The notes: generated from the sequence alone by a model not told the origin. Positions 16,732 through 28,269 are shown, counted from the stretch's first letter. The stretch is DNA of 50,080 nt from Lysobacteraceae bacterium NML91-0213 (GCA_002798175.1 NWQL01000004.1:1-50080); one strand, 5' to 3'. Numbers and translations are program-made.

Positions 16732-17594
16732 CGGTCGCTGCGCATGTACTGGAGGAACGGATCGTCGCGTTCGAGCACGATCACCGACTCGCCGTCCTCG
16801 AAGGACCTGCGGTAGGCCTCGAGGCTGCGCTGGAAGGCGAAGAACGACGGGTCGCGGTTGGCCGCCTCGCCGTACAGGCGCGCGGCCTCGGCATCACCCT
16901 CGCCTCGCAGCGTCTGCGCGTCGCGCTCGGCCTCGGCCAGGATCACCGCCTGGTCGCGATCGGCCTGGGCGCGGATCAGGCGCGCCTGCTCCTCGCCCTC
17001 GGCGCGCAGCCGGCTGGCCACCTGCTTGCGCTCGGCGCGCATGCGGTTGTAGACCTGCTGGATGACGTCGCTGTCGGCGGGCAGGTCGATCTGCTTGAGG
17101 CGGATGTCGATGATCTGCATGCCCAGCGTGCGCGCGCCGTTGTTGATCGTCTCCAGCTGCTTGGCGATGACCTCGCCGCGATCGCCGGACACCAGCTGGG
17201 TCAGCGTGCGGGCGTTGATCTCGTTGCGCAGCGAATCCTTGATGATCGGCGCCAGGCGCTCGGCGGCCAGGCGCTCGTCGCCGCCGGTGGCACGGTAGAA
17301 GTCGCCGACGTCGGAGATCGCCACGATGGCGACGAAGTCGACGGCCACGTCCTTGCGCTCGGACGTCAGGTATCGCTCGGGCGAGAAATCGACCGCGTTG
17401 AAGCGGCGGTCGAATACGCGCACCGATTGCACCAGCGGGATCTTGAAGTGCAGGCCCGGCGGGATGTCGGTACGGCTGACGCGGCCCAGGTGCAGCACCA
17501 GGCCGACCTGGCCCTCGCGCACCACGTATACCGAGCCCATCAGGCCCAGCACCAGCACCACCGCCAGCAGCGGGATGAGTGCGCGGAATTTCAT
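16728..17594 (-). CDS. hflC: HflC, SPFH-domain modulator of FtsH
   Basis: The 288-residue protein has an N-terminal signal anchor (LIPLLAVVLVLGLMGSVYVV), an SPFH/band-7 domain (GLVLHLGRVSRTDIPPGLHF onward), and an Ala/Glu/Arg-rich helical segment (about 180-250). With HflK it forms large cage-like membrane assemblies in the periplasm that enclose FtsH and modulate its proteolysis of membrane proteins. The gene overlaps hflK upstream and DUF2065 downstream by 4 bp each. ftsH itself is about 8 kb away in this window. Confidence 0.96.
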   Translation of the reverse strand: MKFRALIPLLAVVLVLGLMGSVYVVREGQVGLVLHLGRVSRTDIPPGLHFKIPLVQSVRVFDRRFNAVDFSPERYLTSERKDVAVDFVAIVAISDVGDFYRATGGDERLAAERLAPIIKDSLRNEINARTLTQLVSGDRGEVIAKQLETINNGARTLGMQIIDIRLKQIDLPADSDVIQQVYNRMRAERKQVASRLRAEGEEQARLIRAQADRDQAVILAEAERDAQTLRGEGDAEAARLYGEAANRDPSFFAFQRSLEAYRRSFEDGESVIVLERDDPFLQYMRSDR

Positions 17595-18748
17595 CGCGAA
17601 CCTCCTTCACCACGGACGGGCCGCGGGGTATTGCGGGGCGGGCGCGGCGTCTGCGCCTCGTTGCTGGTGGCCGGGGCGAGGATTTCCGCCGGCAGCACGG
17701 CCGGGCCGCTGTTGCCGGCATTGCCCGACGACGCGTTGCCGCCTCCGCCGGTGCTGCCCTGGGCCATCGGCACGTAGATCAGCTGGCGGCCATCGCCACC
17801 GACGATGGTGCGGTTCTCCGCGAGCACGCCGGACACGGTGTCCAGCCACAGGCGCTTGCGGGTCACTTCGGGGGCGTTGCGGTACTCGTCGAGCAGCAGG
17901 CTGAAGCGGGTGGCATCACCGGTGGCGCGCGCGATCGAGGCGGTCTTGTAACCCTCGGCCACGGTGCGCGTGCGCGATGCCTCGCCTCGCGCTTCGGGCA
18001 CGATGCGCGCGGCGTAGGCGCGGGCCTCGTTGACCAGGCTTTCCTGGATCTGCTGGGCGCTGTTGACCTCGTCGAACGCGGGCTTGACCTCTTCCGGCGG
18101 ACGCGCGTCCTGCAGGTTGAGTTCGGTCACGACCAGGCCGGTGCGGTAGATGTCGAGCGAATCCTGCAGCTGCTTGGATGCGACCGCCGAGAGCGGACCA
18201 CGCGCACCGAGCACGGTGTCGAGATCGGAACGGCCGACCTGTTCGCGCACAACGCCCTGGGCGACCTGCTCGAGCATGCGGTCGGCGTCGCGGGTCCCGA
18301 ACAGGTACAGCTCCGGATCGCCGACGCGGTACTGCACGTTGAGCGACACGATGACGATGTTCTCGTCGCGCGTGAGCACCGGCACGGTATTGGTGAAGGT
18401 CTTGATCGCGGTGGCGTTGACCTTGTTCACCCGCTCGATCGGCCACGGGAACTTGAAGTTGGGGCCGGGCTGCATCACCCGCACGGCGGTCCCGAAACGC
18501 AGCACTACGCCGCGCTGCTGTTCGCCGATCAGGGTGAAGCTGCTCATCAGCAGCAGCACCACGATCGCGATGCCGACCCAGCGCAGCGGGTTGCCGCCGC
18601 CACCGCCGCCGAACAGGTTGCGCAGCTGGTTGATCAGGCCATCGAGCCCGCCACCGCCGCCGCGACCACCGCCTGAGGGCTTCCACGGACCGCGGTTGTT
18701 GCCGCCGGATCCGCCGCTGTTGTTCTTGCCGGGGATGTTCCAGGCCAT
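17591..18748 (-). CDS. hflK: HflK, SPFH-domain modulator of FtsH
   Basis: The 385-residue protein starts with a Gly/Asn-rich cytoplasmic region (NIPGKNNSGGSGGNNRG, then GGGRGGGGGL), a single span (WVGIAIVVLLLMSSFTLIG) and the band-7 domain (ERVNKVNATAI onward). A helical stretch with RTRTVAEGYK and a Gly/Pro-rich tail follow. This order is the classic HflK arrangement. It overlaps hflC by 4 bp, in keeping with the equimolar complex. The gap to hflX is 100 bp. Confidence 0.96.
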   Translation of the reverse strand: MAWNIPGKNNSGGSGGNNRGPWKPSGGGRGGGGGLDGLINQLRNLFGGGGGGNPLRWVGIAIVVLLLMSSFTLIGEQQRGVVLRFGTAVRVMQPGPNFKFPWPIERVNKVNATAIKTFTNTVPVLTRDENIVIVSLNVQYRVGDPELYLFGTRDADRMLEQVAQGVVREQVGRSDLDTVLGARGPLSAVASKQLQDSLDIYRTGLVVTELNLQDARPPEEVKPAFDEVNSAQQIQESLVNEARAYAARIVPEARGEASRTRTVAEGYKTASIARATGDATRFSLLLDEYRNAPEVTRKRLWLDTVSGVLAENRTIVGGDGRQLIYVPMAQGSTGGGGNASSGNAGNSGPAVLPAEILAPATSNEAQTPRPPRNTPRPVRGEGGSR

Positions 18749-18848
18749 GCCTGCTCCAATCTGGGATGCACCCCGCGCGGACGCAGGGGACGCACATTCT
18801 ACAAGGTGTGCGGAAGAGGATGCCGGCCGCCGCCACCACGGTGCCGCG

Positions 18849-20168
18849 TCACCAGTCGGCCTCGACCGGTTCCAGCAGTCCGCGCAGCGGTTCGCCGCCC
18901 TCGTCCGCGGCCAGCCGCGCGAGGTCGGCGTAGGCGAGGTCGATGGTGAGCTGCCAGACGTGCTCGTCGTGGCGCTCGGCCTTCACCGCATCGAGCGCAT
19001 GCAGGCGCGCACGCAGGCGGCCGGCGGATGCGGGCAGTTCGATGTCGGCCACGATGCGGCGCAGGTCCAGCCGGACCGCCAGCGCGTCGCGCAGCAGGTC
19101 CAGGCCATCGCCATCGCGGGCGGAGATCCAGACGCGCTCGTGGTGCACCGCCTCGTCGGCGGCGGCGTTGTCGGGACGGTCGTGGCGCGGTTCGGCGCCC
19201 TCGATGCGGTCGATCTTGTTGAACACCAGCACCTGGGGGATTTCGCCCGCGCCGATCTCCTCCAGCACCTCGTCCACCTGGGCGATGCGCTCGGCGCTGA
19301 GCGGGTCGGCGGCATCGATCACGTGCAGCAGCAGGTCGGCCTCGCGCGCCTCGGACAGGGTGGAGCGGAACGCGGCGACCAGCTCGTGCGGCAGGTCGCG
19401 CACGAAGCCGACGGTATCGGCCAGCACCACGTTGCCGCCGGGCAGGCCGATGCGGCGCACGGTGGGGTCGAGAGTGGCGAACAGCTGGTCGGCGGCGTAG
19501 GAGTCGGCGCCGGTAAGCGCGTTGAACAGCGTCGACTTGCCGGCGTTGGTGTAGCCCACCAGCGCCACGCGCGGCAGCTCGCTGCGCACGCGCGCGCGGC
19601 GCATCTGGGTGCGCTGCACCTCGACCTTTTCCAGCCGCTTCTGCAGCTGCTCGACACGCTTCTGCAGCAGGCGGCGGTCGGTCTCGAGTTGGGTTTCGCC
19701 GGGCCCACGCAGGCCGATCGAGCCACCGCGCTGGCGCTCGAGGTGGGTCCAGCCGCGCACCAGCCGGGTGGCCATGTGCCGCAGCTGGGCGAGCTCGACC
19801 TGCAGCTTGCCTTCGTGGCTGCGGGCGCGCTGGGCGAAGATGTCGAGGATCAGCCCGGTGCGGTCGACCACGCGGCGCTCGAGGAACTTCTCGAGGTTGC
19901 GCTCCTGGCCGGGTGACAGTGGATGGTTGACCAGCACCAGGTCGGCGCCGGCGGCATCGGCGGCGGCCTTGACCTCGTCGAGCTTGCCACTGCCGATCAG
20001 GGTGGCCGGGTTGGGCTTGTCGATGCGCGCGGTCAGCACATGCGCCACGGCGGCGCCGGCGGAGCGGGCGAGTTCCGCGAACTCCTCCAGCGCGCCGTCG
20101 TCGGGGGGACCACCGGCATGCGGCTGGATCAGCAACGCGTGCTCGCCTTTCTTGCTGCGTTCAAACAC
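18849..20168 (-). CDS. hflX: Ribosome-associated GTPase HflX
   Basis: The 439-residue protein has the N-terminal HflX domain (LIQPHAGGPPDDGALEEFAE; NHPLSPGQERNLEKFLERRV), a coiled-coil linker (RRLLQKRVEQLQKRLEKVEV) and a G domain. The G domain has G1 GYTNAGKSTLFNAL, G3 LADTVGFVRDLPHELV and G4 NKID. The family binds 50S subunits and splits stalled or heat-damaged ribosomes. The G domain holds an insertion rich in Asp/Ala after NKIDRIEGAEP, a small difference from shorter homologues. It lies 193 bp after hfq, the conserved order. Confidence 0.96.
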   Translation of the reverse strand: MFERSKKGEHALLIQPHAGGPPDDGALEEFAELARSAGAAVAHVLTARIDKPNPATLIGSGKLDEVKAAADAAGADLVLVNHPLSPGQERNLEKFLERRVVDRTGLILDIFAQRARSHEGKLQVELAQLRHMATRLVRGWTHLERQRGGSIGLRGPGETQLETDRRLLQKRVEQLQKRLEKVEVQRTQMRRARVRSELPRVALVGYTNAGKSTLFNALTGADSYAADQLFATLDPTVRRIGLPGGNVVLADTVGFVRDLPHELVAAFRSTLSEAREADLLLHVIDAADPLSAERIAQVDEVLEEIGAGEIPQVLVFNKIDRIEGAEPRHDRPDNAAADEAVHHERVWISARDGDGLDLLRDALAVRLDLRRIVADIELPASAGRLRARLHALDAVKAERHDEHVWQLTIDLAYADLARLAADEGGEPLRGLLEPVEADW

Positions 20169-20361
20169 GCGGTGCGTGCTCCGGGAAACGGGGATGAAGC
20201 AGCAAGATGCGGGCGTGAAGCCCCAGGTTCAAGACCGGCGAAGCGGGCCGCGCAACTGTCGACAGGTCGACTGCGGGCTGCCCCGATCGCGGCAACGGGC
20301 GCGGCCAGGGCCCCCACGGGCGTTCGCCGTGGGAGCGCTGGCGCGCGATGCCCGGTCAGGC

Positions 20362-20634
20362 CTACTCGGCCTCGTCAGCGGTGCCTTCGGCACCGTCGGA
20401 CTGCACGTGGCCGCCGCCCGGGCCCACGCGCACGTTGCGCGCCGGCACCACGGTGGAGATGGCGTGCTTGTAGACCATCTGGCTGACGGTATTGCGCAGC
20501 AGGACGACGAACTGGTCGAACGACTCGATCGTGCCCTGCAACTTGATGCCGTTGACGAGGTAGATCGAGACCGGCACACGCTCGCGCCGGAGTGCATTCA
20601 GGAAAGGATCCTGCAAGGACTGTCCCTTGGACAT
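20362..20634 (-). CDS. hfq: RNA chaperone Hfq
   Basis: The 90-residue protein starts [20 protein letters not shown] and contains both Sm motifs ([35 protein letters not shown]). The YKH signature of the proximal RNA face and the Gln8 uridine-pocket residue are present. The C-terminal tail is short, acidic and Gly-rich ([18 protein letters not shown]). It forms a hexameric ring promoting sRNA-mRNA pairing. The start is fixed by the family N-terminus and by a ggggaa ribosome site; a longer in-frame form is rejected. It lies 138 bp after the miaA stop. Confidence 0.97.
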   Translation of the reverse strand: MSKGQSLQDPFLNALRRERVPVSIYLVNGIKLQGTIESFDQFVVLLRNTVSQMVYKHAISTVVPARNVRVGPGGGHVQSDGAEGTADEAE

Positions 20635-20648
20635 GGTGTTTCCCCAAC

Positions 20649-20670
20649 GTGTTTGTTGTTGTGGTTGCGT
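20649..20670 (-). promoter_or_regulatory. A-rich repeat in the hfq 5' leader (possible Hfq site)
   Basis: The hfq mRNA leader reads accacaacaacaaacacg just ahead of the ribosome site. Repeated A-x-N triplets are what the Hfq distal face prefers, so the protein may bind and repress its own message, as reported for E. coli hfq. This is inference from composition. Confidence 0.35.
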
Positions 20671-20772
20671 GGTGCCCTGCCCGACCCGTCTCCCCGGAAA
20701 CGGCGGCAGGCGGCCGATGGTACACAAGTCCCCACCCGACGAACCGGGGTCTGCGGTGCGAAAGCCCGGATC

Positions 20773-21732
20773 TCAGGGCTGCACTGCAGCGGCGACGGTA
20801 TCGCGCAGGGCACGCGCGTCGCTGGCGGGATCGAACCATTGCAGACCCGGCTCGCCCCGCAGCCAGGTGTACTGGCGCTTGGCCAGCTGGCGGGTGGCGG
20901 CGATGGCACGCTCGCGGAACCCTTCGGCATCGTACGAACCGTCGAGGTATTCCCACGCCTGCCGGTAGCCGACCGCACGCAGGGCCGGCAGGTCGAGCGG
21001 CGCGGGGTGCGTTCGCAGTTGCGGCAGTGCCCGCAGCCGGCGCACTTCGTCGAGGAAGCCGGCGGCGAGCATGGCGTCGAAACGCCGGGCGATGCGCGCG
21101 TGCAGCACGCTGCGATCGACAGGCGCCACCACCAGCCGCTGGACGCGGCAGGGCAGACCGGGTGCCGCCGGGCGCTCGCGCTGCCAGGCGCTGATCGGCC
21201 GGCCGCTGATGCGATGGACTTCGAGCGCACGCTGGATGCGCTGTGCATCGGTGGCATGGATGCGCGCGGCGGCCTCGGGATCCACCTCCGCCAGCCGCGC
21301 ATGCATGGCAGGCCAGCCGATCGCGGCCGCCTCGGCGGCGAGTGCCGCGCGTATGGCCGGGTCCGCCATGGGCATGTCCGACAGGCCATCGAGCAGCGCC
21401 CGGAAGTACAACCCGGTGCCTCCCGCCAGGACCGGCAAGCGCCCGCGCGCGAGGATGTCATCGATCGCCCGGCGCGCGTCGGTGGCGAATTCGGCCGCGG
21501 AATAGGCCTGCCAGGGCTCGCGCAGGTCGAGCATGTGGTGCGGCACCCGCGCCTGCTCGCCGGCGTCGGGCTTGGCCGCGCCGATGTCGAGGCCGCGGTA
21601 GACCAGCGCGGAATCCACGCTAACGATCTCGCCGCCATGCGCCTGCGCCAGCTCCAGCGCCAGCGCGGTCTTGCCCGACGCTGTCGGGCCCATGATCGCG
21701 AGCGCGGGTGGGCAGCGGTGTTCAGCCGGCAT
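20773..21732 (-). CDS. miaA: tRNA dimethylallyltransferase MiaA
   Basis: This enzyme transfers a dimethylallyl group from DMAPP to N6 of A37 in tRNAs reading UNN codons. The 319-residue protein has the P-loop [20 protein letters not shown], then [17 protein letters not shown], the family blocks [10 protein letters not shown] and [13 protein letters not shown], and the tRNA-contacting [15 protein letters not shown] near the end. ATG 21732 is chosen because the protein begins there; an upstream extension would be a shadow of putP. It starts 18 bp after the putP stop and precedes hfq, the usual order. Confidence 0.97.
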   Translation of the reverse strand: MPAEHRCPPALAIMGPTASGKTALALELAQAHGGEIVSVDSALVYRGLDIGAAKPDAGEQARVPHHMLDLREPWQAYSAAEFATDARRAIDDILARGRLPVLAGGTGLYFRALLDGLSDMPMADPAIRAALAAEAAAIGWPAMHARLAEVDPEAAARIHATDAQRIQRALEVHRISGRPISAWQRERPAAPGLPCRVQRLVVAPVDRSVLHARIARRFDAMLAAGFLDEVRRLRALPQLRTHPAPLDLPALRAVGYRQAWEYLDGSYDAEGFRERAIAATRQLAKRQYTWLRGEPGLQWFDPASDARALRDTVAAAVQP

Positions 21733-21749
21733 CGAAGACGACCCCGTCG

Positions 21750-23261
21750 TCAGTGCCCGGTTTCGCGCAGCGACAGGCGCACCTGCTGGTGGCGCGCCTG
21801 CACGTCGGCTCCCGGCGCGCGACCGAGCAGGCTGACCACGATCACCGCCAGCGTGCCGGCGATGAAGCCGGGGATCATCTCGTACAGCGCGGAGTCGTAG
21901 CGGTTGACCACGATCTCCTTCCAGAAGATCACCATCACCGCGCCGGCGATCATTCCGGCGACCGCGCCGTCGCGGGTCATCCGCTGCCAGAACAGCGCCA
22001 GCAGCAGCACCGGGCCGAACGCGGAGCCGAACCCCGCCCAGGCGTAGGACACCAGCCCCAGCACCCGGCTGTCGGGATCGCGCGCGATCCAGATCGCCAC
22101 CACCGACACCAGCAGCACCGCCGCGCGGCCGATCCAGACCAGTTCGCGCTGCGAGGCGCCCTTGCGCACGAAGCCACGGTAGAAGTCCTCCGACAGCACG
22201 CTGGCGCACACCAGCAGCTGGCTCGACAGCGTGCTCATCACCGCGGCGAGGATCGCGGCCAGGATCAGCCCGGCCACCCACGGGTTGAACAGCAGCTCGA
22301 CGAGGGTGATGAACACCCGCTCCGGGTTCGCCGCCACCGGGCCGGCGTGGTCCGGGTGCGCCTGGAAATAGGCGATGCCGAGGAAGCCCACGATGACCGA
22401 GCCCGCCAGGCACAGGATCATCCAGCCCATGCCGATGCGGCGCGCGGCGGGAATGGTCTCGACGCTTTCCGCCGCCATGAAACGCACCAGGATGTGCGGC
22501 TGCCCGAAGTAGCCCAGCGCCCACGCCAGCAGCGAGATGATGCCGACCAGCCCCAGCTCACCGCCGCGGAACCAGTCGAGCTGCAGCGGGTCGTGCGCGC
22601 GCACCAGCTCGATGCTGGCCTCGAACCCCCCGGTGTGCATGAACACCAGCACCGGCGCCAGCAACAGTGCGAACAGCATCAGCATGCCCTGCACGACGTC
22701 GGTCCAGCTGACGGCGAGGAAGCCGCCGATCAGGGTGTAGAGCACGGTCACCGATGCGCCCCACCAGATCGCTTCGGCATAGTCCAGGCCGAACACGCTC
22801 TCGAACAGCCGGGCTCCGGCGACCACGCCCGACGCGCAGTAGATGGCGAAGAACACCAGGATCACAAGCGCGGTGAACACGCGCAGGATGCGGCTGTGGT
22901 CCTCGAAACGGTTGGTGAAGAAGTCCGGCAGCGTCAGCGCGTTGCCGGTGCGCTCGGTGTACACGCGCAGCGGCCCGGCGACGAAGCGCCAGTTGAGCCA
23001 GGCGCCGAGGATCAGGCCGATGGCGATCCACGACTCCGACACGCCGCTGGCGAAGATCGCACCCGGCAGGCCCATCAGCAGCCAGCCGCTCATGTCCGAC
23101 GCACCCGCCGACAACGCGGTGACCCCCGGACCGAGGCTGCGGCCGCCGAGGATGTAGTCGTCGAACGTCCTCGTCGAGCGCCAGGCGGCGAATCCGATCG
23201 CGACCATCGCCGCCAGATAGACCAGGAACATGACGATGGTGGGTGTGTTGGCTCTGAGCAC
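21750..23261 (-). CDS. putP: Sodium/proline symporter (SSS family)
   Basis: The 503-residue integral membrane protein uses a GTG start at 23261, preceded by gggggaag. This gives the usual PutP length, whereas an upstream ATG would add an unlikely basic segment. It carries [20 protein letters not shown] and [20 protein letters not shown], the Na+/solute-site motifs of PutP, and about 13 hydrophobic helices ending near the C-terminus. It imports proline with sodium. Specificity for proline rather than a related solute is inferred from these motifs. The upstream 295-bp interval contains a cluster of DnaA-box-like sites. Confidence 0.9.
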   Translation of the reverse strand: MLRANTPTIVMFLVYLAAMVAIGFAAWRSTRTFDDYILGGRSLGPGVTALSAGASDMSGWLLMGLPGAIFASGVSESWIAIGLILGAWLNWRFVAGPLRVYTERTGNALTLPDFFTNRFEDHSRILRVFTALVILVFFAIYCASGVVAGARLFESVFGLDYAEAIWWGASVTVLYTLIGGFLAVSWTDVVQGMLMLFALLLAPVLVFMHTGGFEASIELVRAHDPLQLDWFRGGELGLVGIISLLAWALGYFGQPHILVRFMAAESVETIPAARRIGMGWMILCLAGSVIVGFLGIAYFQAHPDHAGPVAANPERVFITLVELLFNPWVAGLILAAILAAVMSTLSSQLLVCASVLSEDFYRGFVRKGASQRELVWIGRAAVLLVSVVAIWIARDPDSRVLGLVSYAWAGFGSAFGPVLLLALFWQRMTRDGAVAGMIAGAVMVIFWKEIVVNRYDSALYEMIPGFIAGTLAVIVVSLLGRAPGADVQARHQQVRLSLRETGH

Positions 23262-23380
23262 GCGGCTTCCCCCGGGTTGGCGCAGGACACTGCCGTGGGC
23301 CCACGGCAAGCGCGCCAGCCTAGCGCACCCCACCCGGCGGGGTCATATGTCCTTCGGGCTGGTGCCTGCGCCCGACGCGC

Positions 23381-23427
23381 TTATGCACAGAGCCTGTGGA
23401 CAAGCGTCCGGGACAGCCTGTGGACAA
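23381..23427. promoter_or_regulatory. Cluster of three DnaA-box-like 9-mers
   Basis: TTATGCACA (23381-23389), TGTGGACAA (23395-23403) and TGTGGACAA (23419-23427) each fit the DnaA-box consensus TTATNCACA/TTGTCCACA on one strand or the other. The first two form an inverted pair and the last two repeat at 24 bp. They lie upstream of putP and downstream of folP. Apart from this cluster I see nothing in the 295-bp interval 23262-23556 except a GC-rich palindrome (ccgtgggcccacgg) near 23291. Confidence 0.5.
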
Positions 23428-23556
23428 CATCGAACGGGCCTGCAGCAGCGCGGTCCCGGACCGCCCTGGCCATAAATTGACCAGCACCGCCGCGCACGGC
23501 GGATCGACGCAACACCCCGGTTTGTCAAGCGTTCTTCGAGCCGCGTGCGGCCCTGC

Positions 23557-24459
23557 TCAGGGCTCGTCGGGCCAGCGGATCGCGGGCGATGGCGCTGCGC
23601 TCGCGCGCGGCATCGGCACCGCGGCCACGGCGTTCCACACCTTCAGCGCATCGACGGTGGCGGCCACGTCGTGCACGCGCAGCAGCAACGCGCCGCGCTG
23701 CGCGGCAATCAGGTGGGCGGCCACCGAACCGGCGACGCGGGTGTCCGGCACGTCGCGGCCGGTGAGCTCGCCGATACTGCGCTTGCGCGACAGCCCGGCC
23801 AGCACCGGCACGCCCAGCTCGAGGAACTTCTCCAGCCGCGCCAGCAGGGTGAGGTTGTGTTCGAGCGTCTTGCCGAAGCCGAAGCCGGGATCGACGACGA
23901 TCTGCCTGCGTGCGATACCGGCCATCTCGGCGGCAAAGATGCGTTCGGCGAGGAAGCGGTGCACGTCGCCGACGACATCGTCGTAGTGCGGCGCCTCCTG
24001 CATCGACCGCGGCTTGCCGAGCATGTGCATCAGCACCACCACCGCGCCGCTTTCGGCCGCAGCGTCGAGCGCGCCCTCGCGACGCAGTCCGTAGACGTCG
24101 TTGATCATGCCGGCGCCGGCGGCGACCGCGGCGCGCATCACCTCCGGCTTGGAGGTATCGATGCTGATCGGCACGCCGGTGCGCGCATGCAGCCGTTCGA
24201 TGACCGGCACCACCCGCCGCACTTCCTCTTCCACCGGGACTTCGTCGGAGCCGGGCCGGGTGGACTCGCCACCGATGTCGAGGACATCCGCGCCCTCCTC
24301 CACCAGCTTCAGGCCGTGCGCGACCGCGGCATCGACGTCGTCATGGCGTCCGCCATCGGAAAACGAATCCGGGGTGACGTTGACGATGCCCATCACCTGC
24401 GGGCGATCGAGCCGCAGCACGCGGCCACGGCAATCGAGCTGGGCGACGGTATCGAACAT
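23557..24459 (-). CDS. folP: Dihydropteroate synthase
   Basis: This enzyme condenses p-aminobenzoate with dihydropterin pyrophosphate in folate synthesis and is the sulfonamide target. The 300-residue TIM-barrel protein shows VMGIVNVTPDSFSDGGRH, DIGGESTRPGSDEVPVEEEV and IVVDPGFGFGKTLEHNL, all diagnostic, with RKRSIGEL late. Start ATG 24459 overlaps the stop of the upstream 67-codon gene (TGATG). The C-terminal tail (SAAPSPAIRWPDEP) is a little longer than usual. It follows ftsH, as in enterobacteria. Confidence 0.97.
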   Translation of the reverse strand: MFDTVAQLDCRGRVLRLDRPQVMGIVNVTPDSFSDGGRHDDVDAAVAHGLKLVEEGADVLDIGGESTRPGSDEVPVEEEVRRVVPVIERLHARTGVPISIDTSKPEVMRAAVAAGAGMINDVYGLRREGALDAAAESGAVVVLMHMLGKPRSMQEAPHYDDVVGDVHRFLAERIFAAEMAGIARRQIVVDPGFGFGKTLEHNLTLLARLEKFLELGVPVLAGLSRKRSIGELTGRDVPDTRVAGSVAAHLIAAQRGALLLRVHDVAATVDALKVWNAVAAVPMPRASAAPSPAIRWPDEP

Positions 24460-24662
24460 CAGCGCCGCCGGGCGACGCCGGGGCGGTCCGGTTCGATGCG
24501 GCGCATGCGACGGCCGCGCGCCAACACGCCGGCCATGATCCCGCACGGAATGCCGAACGCCATCCCGAGCACGATGTTGCCGGCGAACCAGCCCAGCGCG
24601 GCGCCCAGCGCCAGGCCCAGGAGGAGCCACATCGGGTCCATGACCGCTTGGTCGTTGCTCAT
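24459..24662 (-). CDS. Small glycine-zipper membrane protein, function unknown
   Basis: The product is 67 residues. It has a short acidic start (MSNDQAVMDP), one long hydrophobic region of about 35 residues with regularly placed glycines (LGLALGAALGWFAGNIVLG) that probably forms a helical hairpin, and a strongly basic tail (RGRRMRRIEPDRP). It sits between ftsH and folP with a one-base overlap into folP, and the ftsH terminator lies just upstream. I do not know the family. Confidence 0.75.
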   Translation of the reverse strand: MSNDQAVMDPMWLLLGLALGAALGWFAGNIVLGMAFGIPCGIMAGVLARGRRMRRIEPDRPGVARRR

Positions 24663-24681
24663 GCACGCACTCCGGATGGCA

Positions 24682-24710
24682 GAAAGGCCAGAGGTCGACT
24701 CTGGCCTTTC
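24682..24710. terminator. Intrinsic terminator after ftsH
   Basis: A 12-bp perfect stem (gaaaggccagag and complement) around a 5-base loop ends in CTTTC. Two further small hairpins lie between it and the ftsH stop (around 24725-24741 and 24745-24765), so transcription is probably strongly reduced before folP. Confidence 0.8.
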
Positions 24711-24765
24711 ATTCCGCGTGATGCAACCGTGAAAGTCACGGTTTGCGGAGGCGTGCAGCCTCCGC

Positions 24766-26685
<1,920 letters not shown>

Positions 26686-26795
26686 GGGGTTGTCTGCATT
26701 TCCGAAATTGAGCGGTGGAACCGCGTGTCACCGACCGATGGTACTACCGCCGGCCACCTCACCCTGGCTACTGGACGGAACATCCCGTCCCGTGG

Positions 26796-27428
26796 CTACT
26801 TCATCACCGCGCGCTTGCCCTGCGCGAGTGCATAGACCTCGGGCGAACGCTGCCGCGACGCTGCCGGCTTGCGGATCACCACTTTCTCGTAGCGGCGACG
26901 CAGGTCGCGGACGTAGTCATCGAAGCCCACGCCCTGGAACAGCTTGATGAGGAAGGCGCCACCGGGGCGCAGGTGGTCGTCGGCAAAGGTCATCGCCAGC
27001 TCGGCCAGGTGCATCGCGCGGGGCTGGTCGACGGCGTCCATACCACTCTTGTTGGGGGCCATGTCCGACAACACAAGGTCTACCGGGCGACCATCGAGCA
27101 TGGCCTCGAGCCCCGATAACACCGCATCCTCCCTGAAATCCCCATGAAGAAACTCGACGCCGGCCAACGGCGGCATCTCGAGGATGTCCAGGGCGATGAC
27201 CCGGCCGCTGTCGCCCAGGGCCTGGCGTACCCACTGTGACCAGCCACCCGGCGCGGCGCCGAGGTCGACCACGGTCATCCCCGGCCTGAGCAGGCGGTCG
27301 CGTTCGACCAGCTCTTCCAGCTTGTAGGCGGCGCGGGAGCGCATGCCTTCCGACTGCGCCCGCTTCACGAACGGATCGGAGAAATGTTCCTTGAGCCAGC
27401 GTTGACTGCTCTTGCTGCGCGACGCCAT
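26796..27428 (-). CDS. rlmE: 23S rRNA (uridine-2'-O-)-methyltransferase RlmE (RrmJ/FtsJ)
   Basis: It methylates the 2'-O of U2552 in the A-loop of 23S rRNA in late 50S assembly. The 210-residue protein has the SAM-binding loop [15 protein letters not shown] and catalytic residues of the K-D-K-E tetrad in [23 protein letters not shown] and [15 protein letters not shown]. Start ATG 27428 gives the normal N-terminus ([16 protein letters not shown]). It is transcribed away from yhbY and toward ftsH, with a 110-bp gap to ftsH. Confidence 0.97.
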   Translation of the reverse strand: MASRSKSSQRWLKEHFSDPFVKRAQSEGMRSRAAYKLEELVERDRLLRPGMTVVDLGAAPGGWSQWVRQALGDSGRVIALDILEMPPLAGVEFLHGDFREDAVLSGLEAMLDGRPVDLVLSDMAPNKSGMDAVDQPRAMHLAELAMTFADDHLRPGGAFLIKLFQGVGFDDYVRDLRRRYEKVVIRKPAASRQRSPEVYALAQGKRAVMK

Positions 27429-27521
27429 GGAAAGACGGCGACGCGCAAGCGCCGGCCGGTCCGGAGGGGGTGGGCGGGCATGATACCCTGCGCTCCCTTC
27501 AGCCGCCCGTCGTCGCACTGC

Positions 27522-27827
27522 ATGAGTATCGCGCTTACCGCCTCCCAGATCCGATTCCTGCGCGGCCAGGCGCACGACCTGCGCAGCCTTCTCCAGGTGG
27601 GTGGCAAGGGCGTCACGGATCCATTGCTGGCGGAGCTCGACGGCCTGCTCGAACACCACGAGCTGCTCAAGGTGAAGGTGGCTGCGGCCGACCGCGACGA
27701 GCGCGACGCGCTGGTGGATGCCCTGGTCGCCGGCAGCGGCGCGGCGCTGGTGCAGCGCATCGGCAATGTCGCCATCCTCTACCGTCCGGCCAAGGACAAG
27801 CGCCGCATCGTGCTGCCGCGCGCCTGA
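27522..27827 (+). CDS. yhbY: YhbY, ribosome-associated KH-like (CRM-domain) protein
   Basis: The 101-residue protein contains the CRM/KH-like fold with the GxxG-type loop ([20 protein letters not shown]) and HHELLKVKV. It binds pre-50S particles in E. coli. ATG 27522 is chosen because it gives the standard start ([20 protein letters not shown]). It is divergent from rlmE with 93 bp between the starts, a conserved arrangement that probably holds both promoters. Confidence 0.93.
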   Translation: MSIALTASQIRFLRGQAHDLRSLLQVGGKGVTDPLLAELDGLLEHHELLKVKVAAADRDERDALVDALVAGSGAALVQRIGNVAILYRPAKDKRRIVLPRA

Positions 27828-27875
27828 CCGCGCCGGCCCGGCAACGTTGCGGCGCCATCGCAGCGGGGTGATCCC

Positions 27876-28253
27876 ATGCAGCTGACCCTCGAAAACCCGG
27901 ATTTCGACTACTTCCTCCGCGGCGCCAATGGCAGCGTGGCGCTGGTCAACGACCGCCGCCTGGACCGCAGCTTCATCGTCGCGCCCGACACGCTGGTGGA
28001 GGACTGGGGCGTGGTGTCGGTGGATGCCCTGACCGTCGCCGACCTCGAACCGATCCTCGCCCTCGAGCCGGAAGTCGTGCTGCTCGGATCGGGCGACCGC
28101 CAGGTGTTCCCGCCGGCCCAGGTGCTGGCTGCCAGCCTGGCGCGCGGCGTCGGCATGGAGACGATGGCCAACGACGCGGTGGCGCGCACCTACCAGGTGC
28201 TGGCCGGTGAGGGACGCCGGGTGGTGGCGGCGTTCGTGCTTTCCGCGGGCTGA
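27876..28253 (+). CDS. Mth938/DUF498-domain protein
   Basis: The 125-residue protein shows [20 protein letters not shown], then [20 protein letters not shown] and [20 protein letters not shown], matching the Mth938 (DUF498/UPF0366) fold, including the GTG/GSG...G-METM-ND pattern. Human NDUFAF3 is a distant relative; the bacterial function is uncertain. It follows yhbY after 48 bp on the same strand and is convergent with nlpD, whose stop lies 16 bp away. Confidence 0.85.
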   Translation: MQLTLENPDFDYFLRGANGSVALVNDRRLDRSFIVAPDTLVEDWGVVSVDALTVADLEPILALEPEVVLLGSGDRQVFPPAQVLAASLARGVGMETMANDAVARTYQVLAGEGRRVVAAFVLSAG

Positions 28254-28269
28254 TTGCGCGGCTGCGGCC

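Noticed and set aside
23381..23427. Chromosomal replication origin
   Set aside because: The boxes are DnaA-like, but there is no AT-rich unwinding region and no dnaA, dnaN, rpmH or gidA gene nearby.
21708..23480. A 590-codon plus-strand frame over miaA/putP
   Set aside because: It is His/Gln/Arg-rich antisense of putP with no protein-like features.
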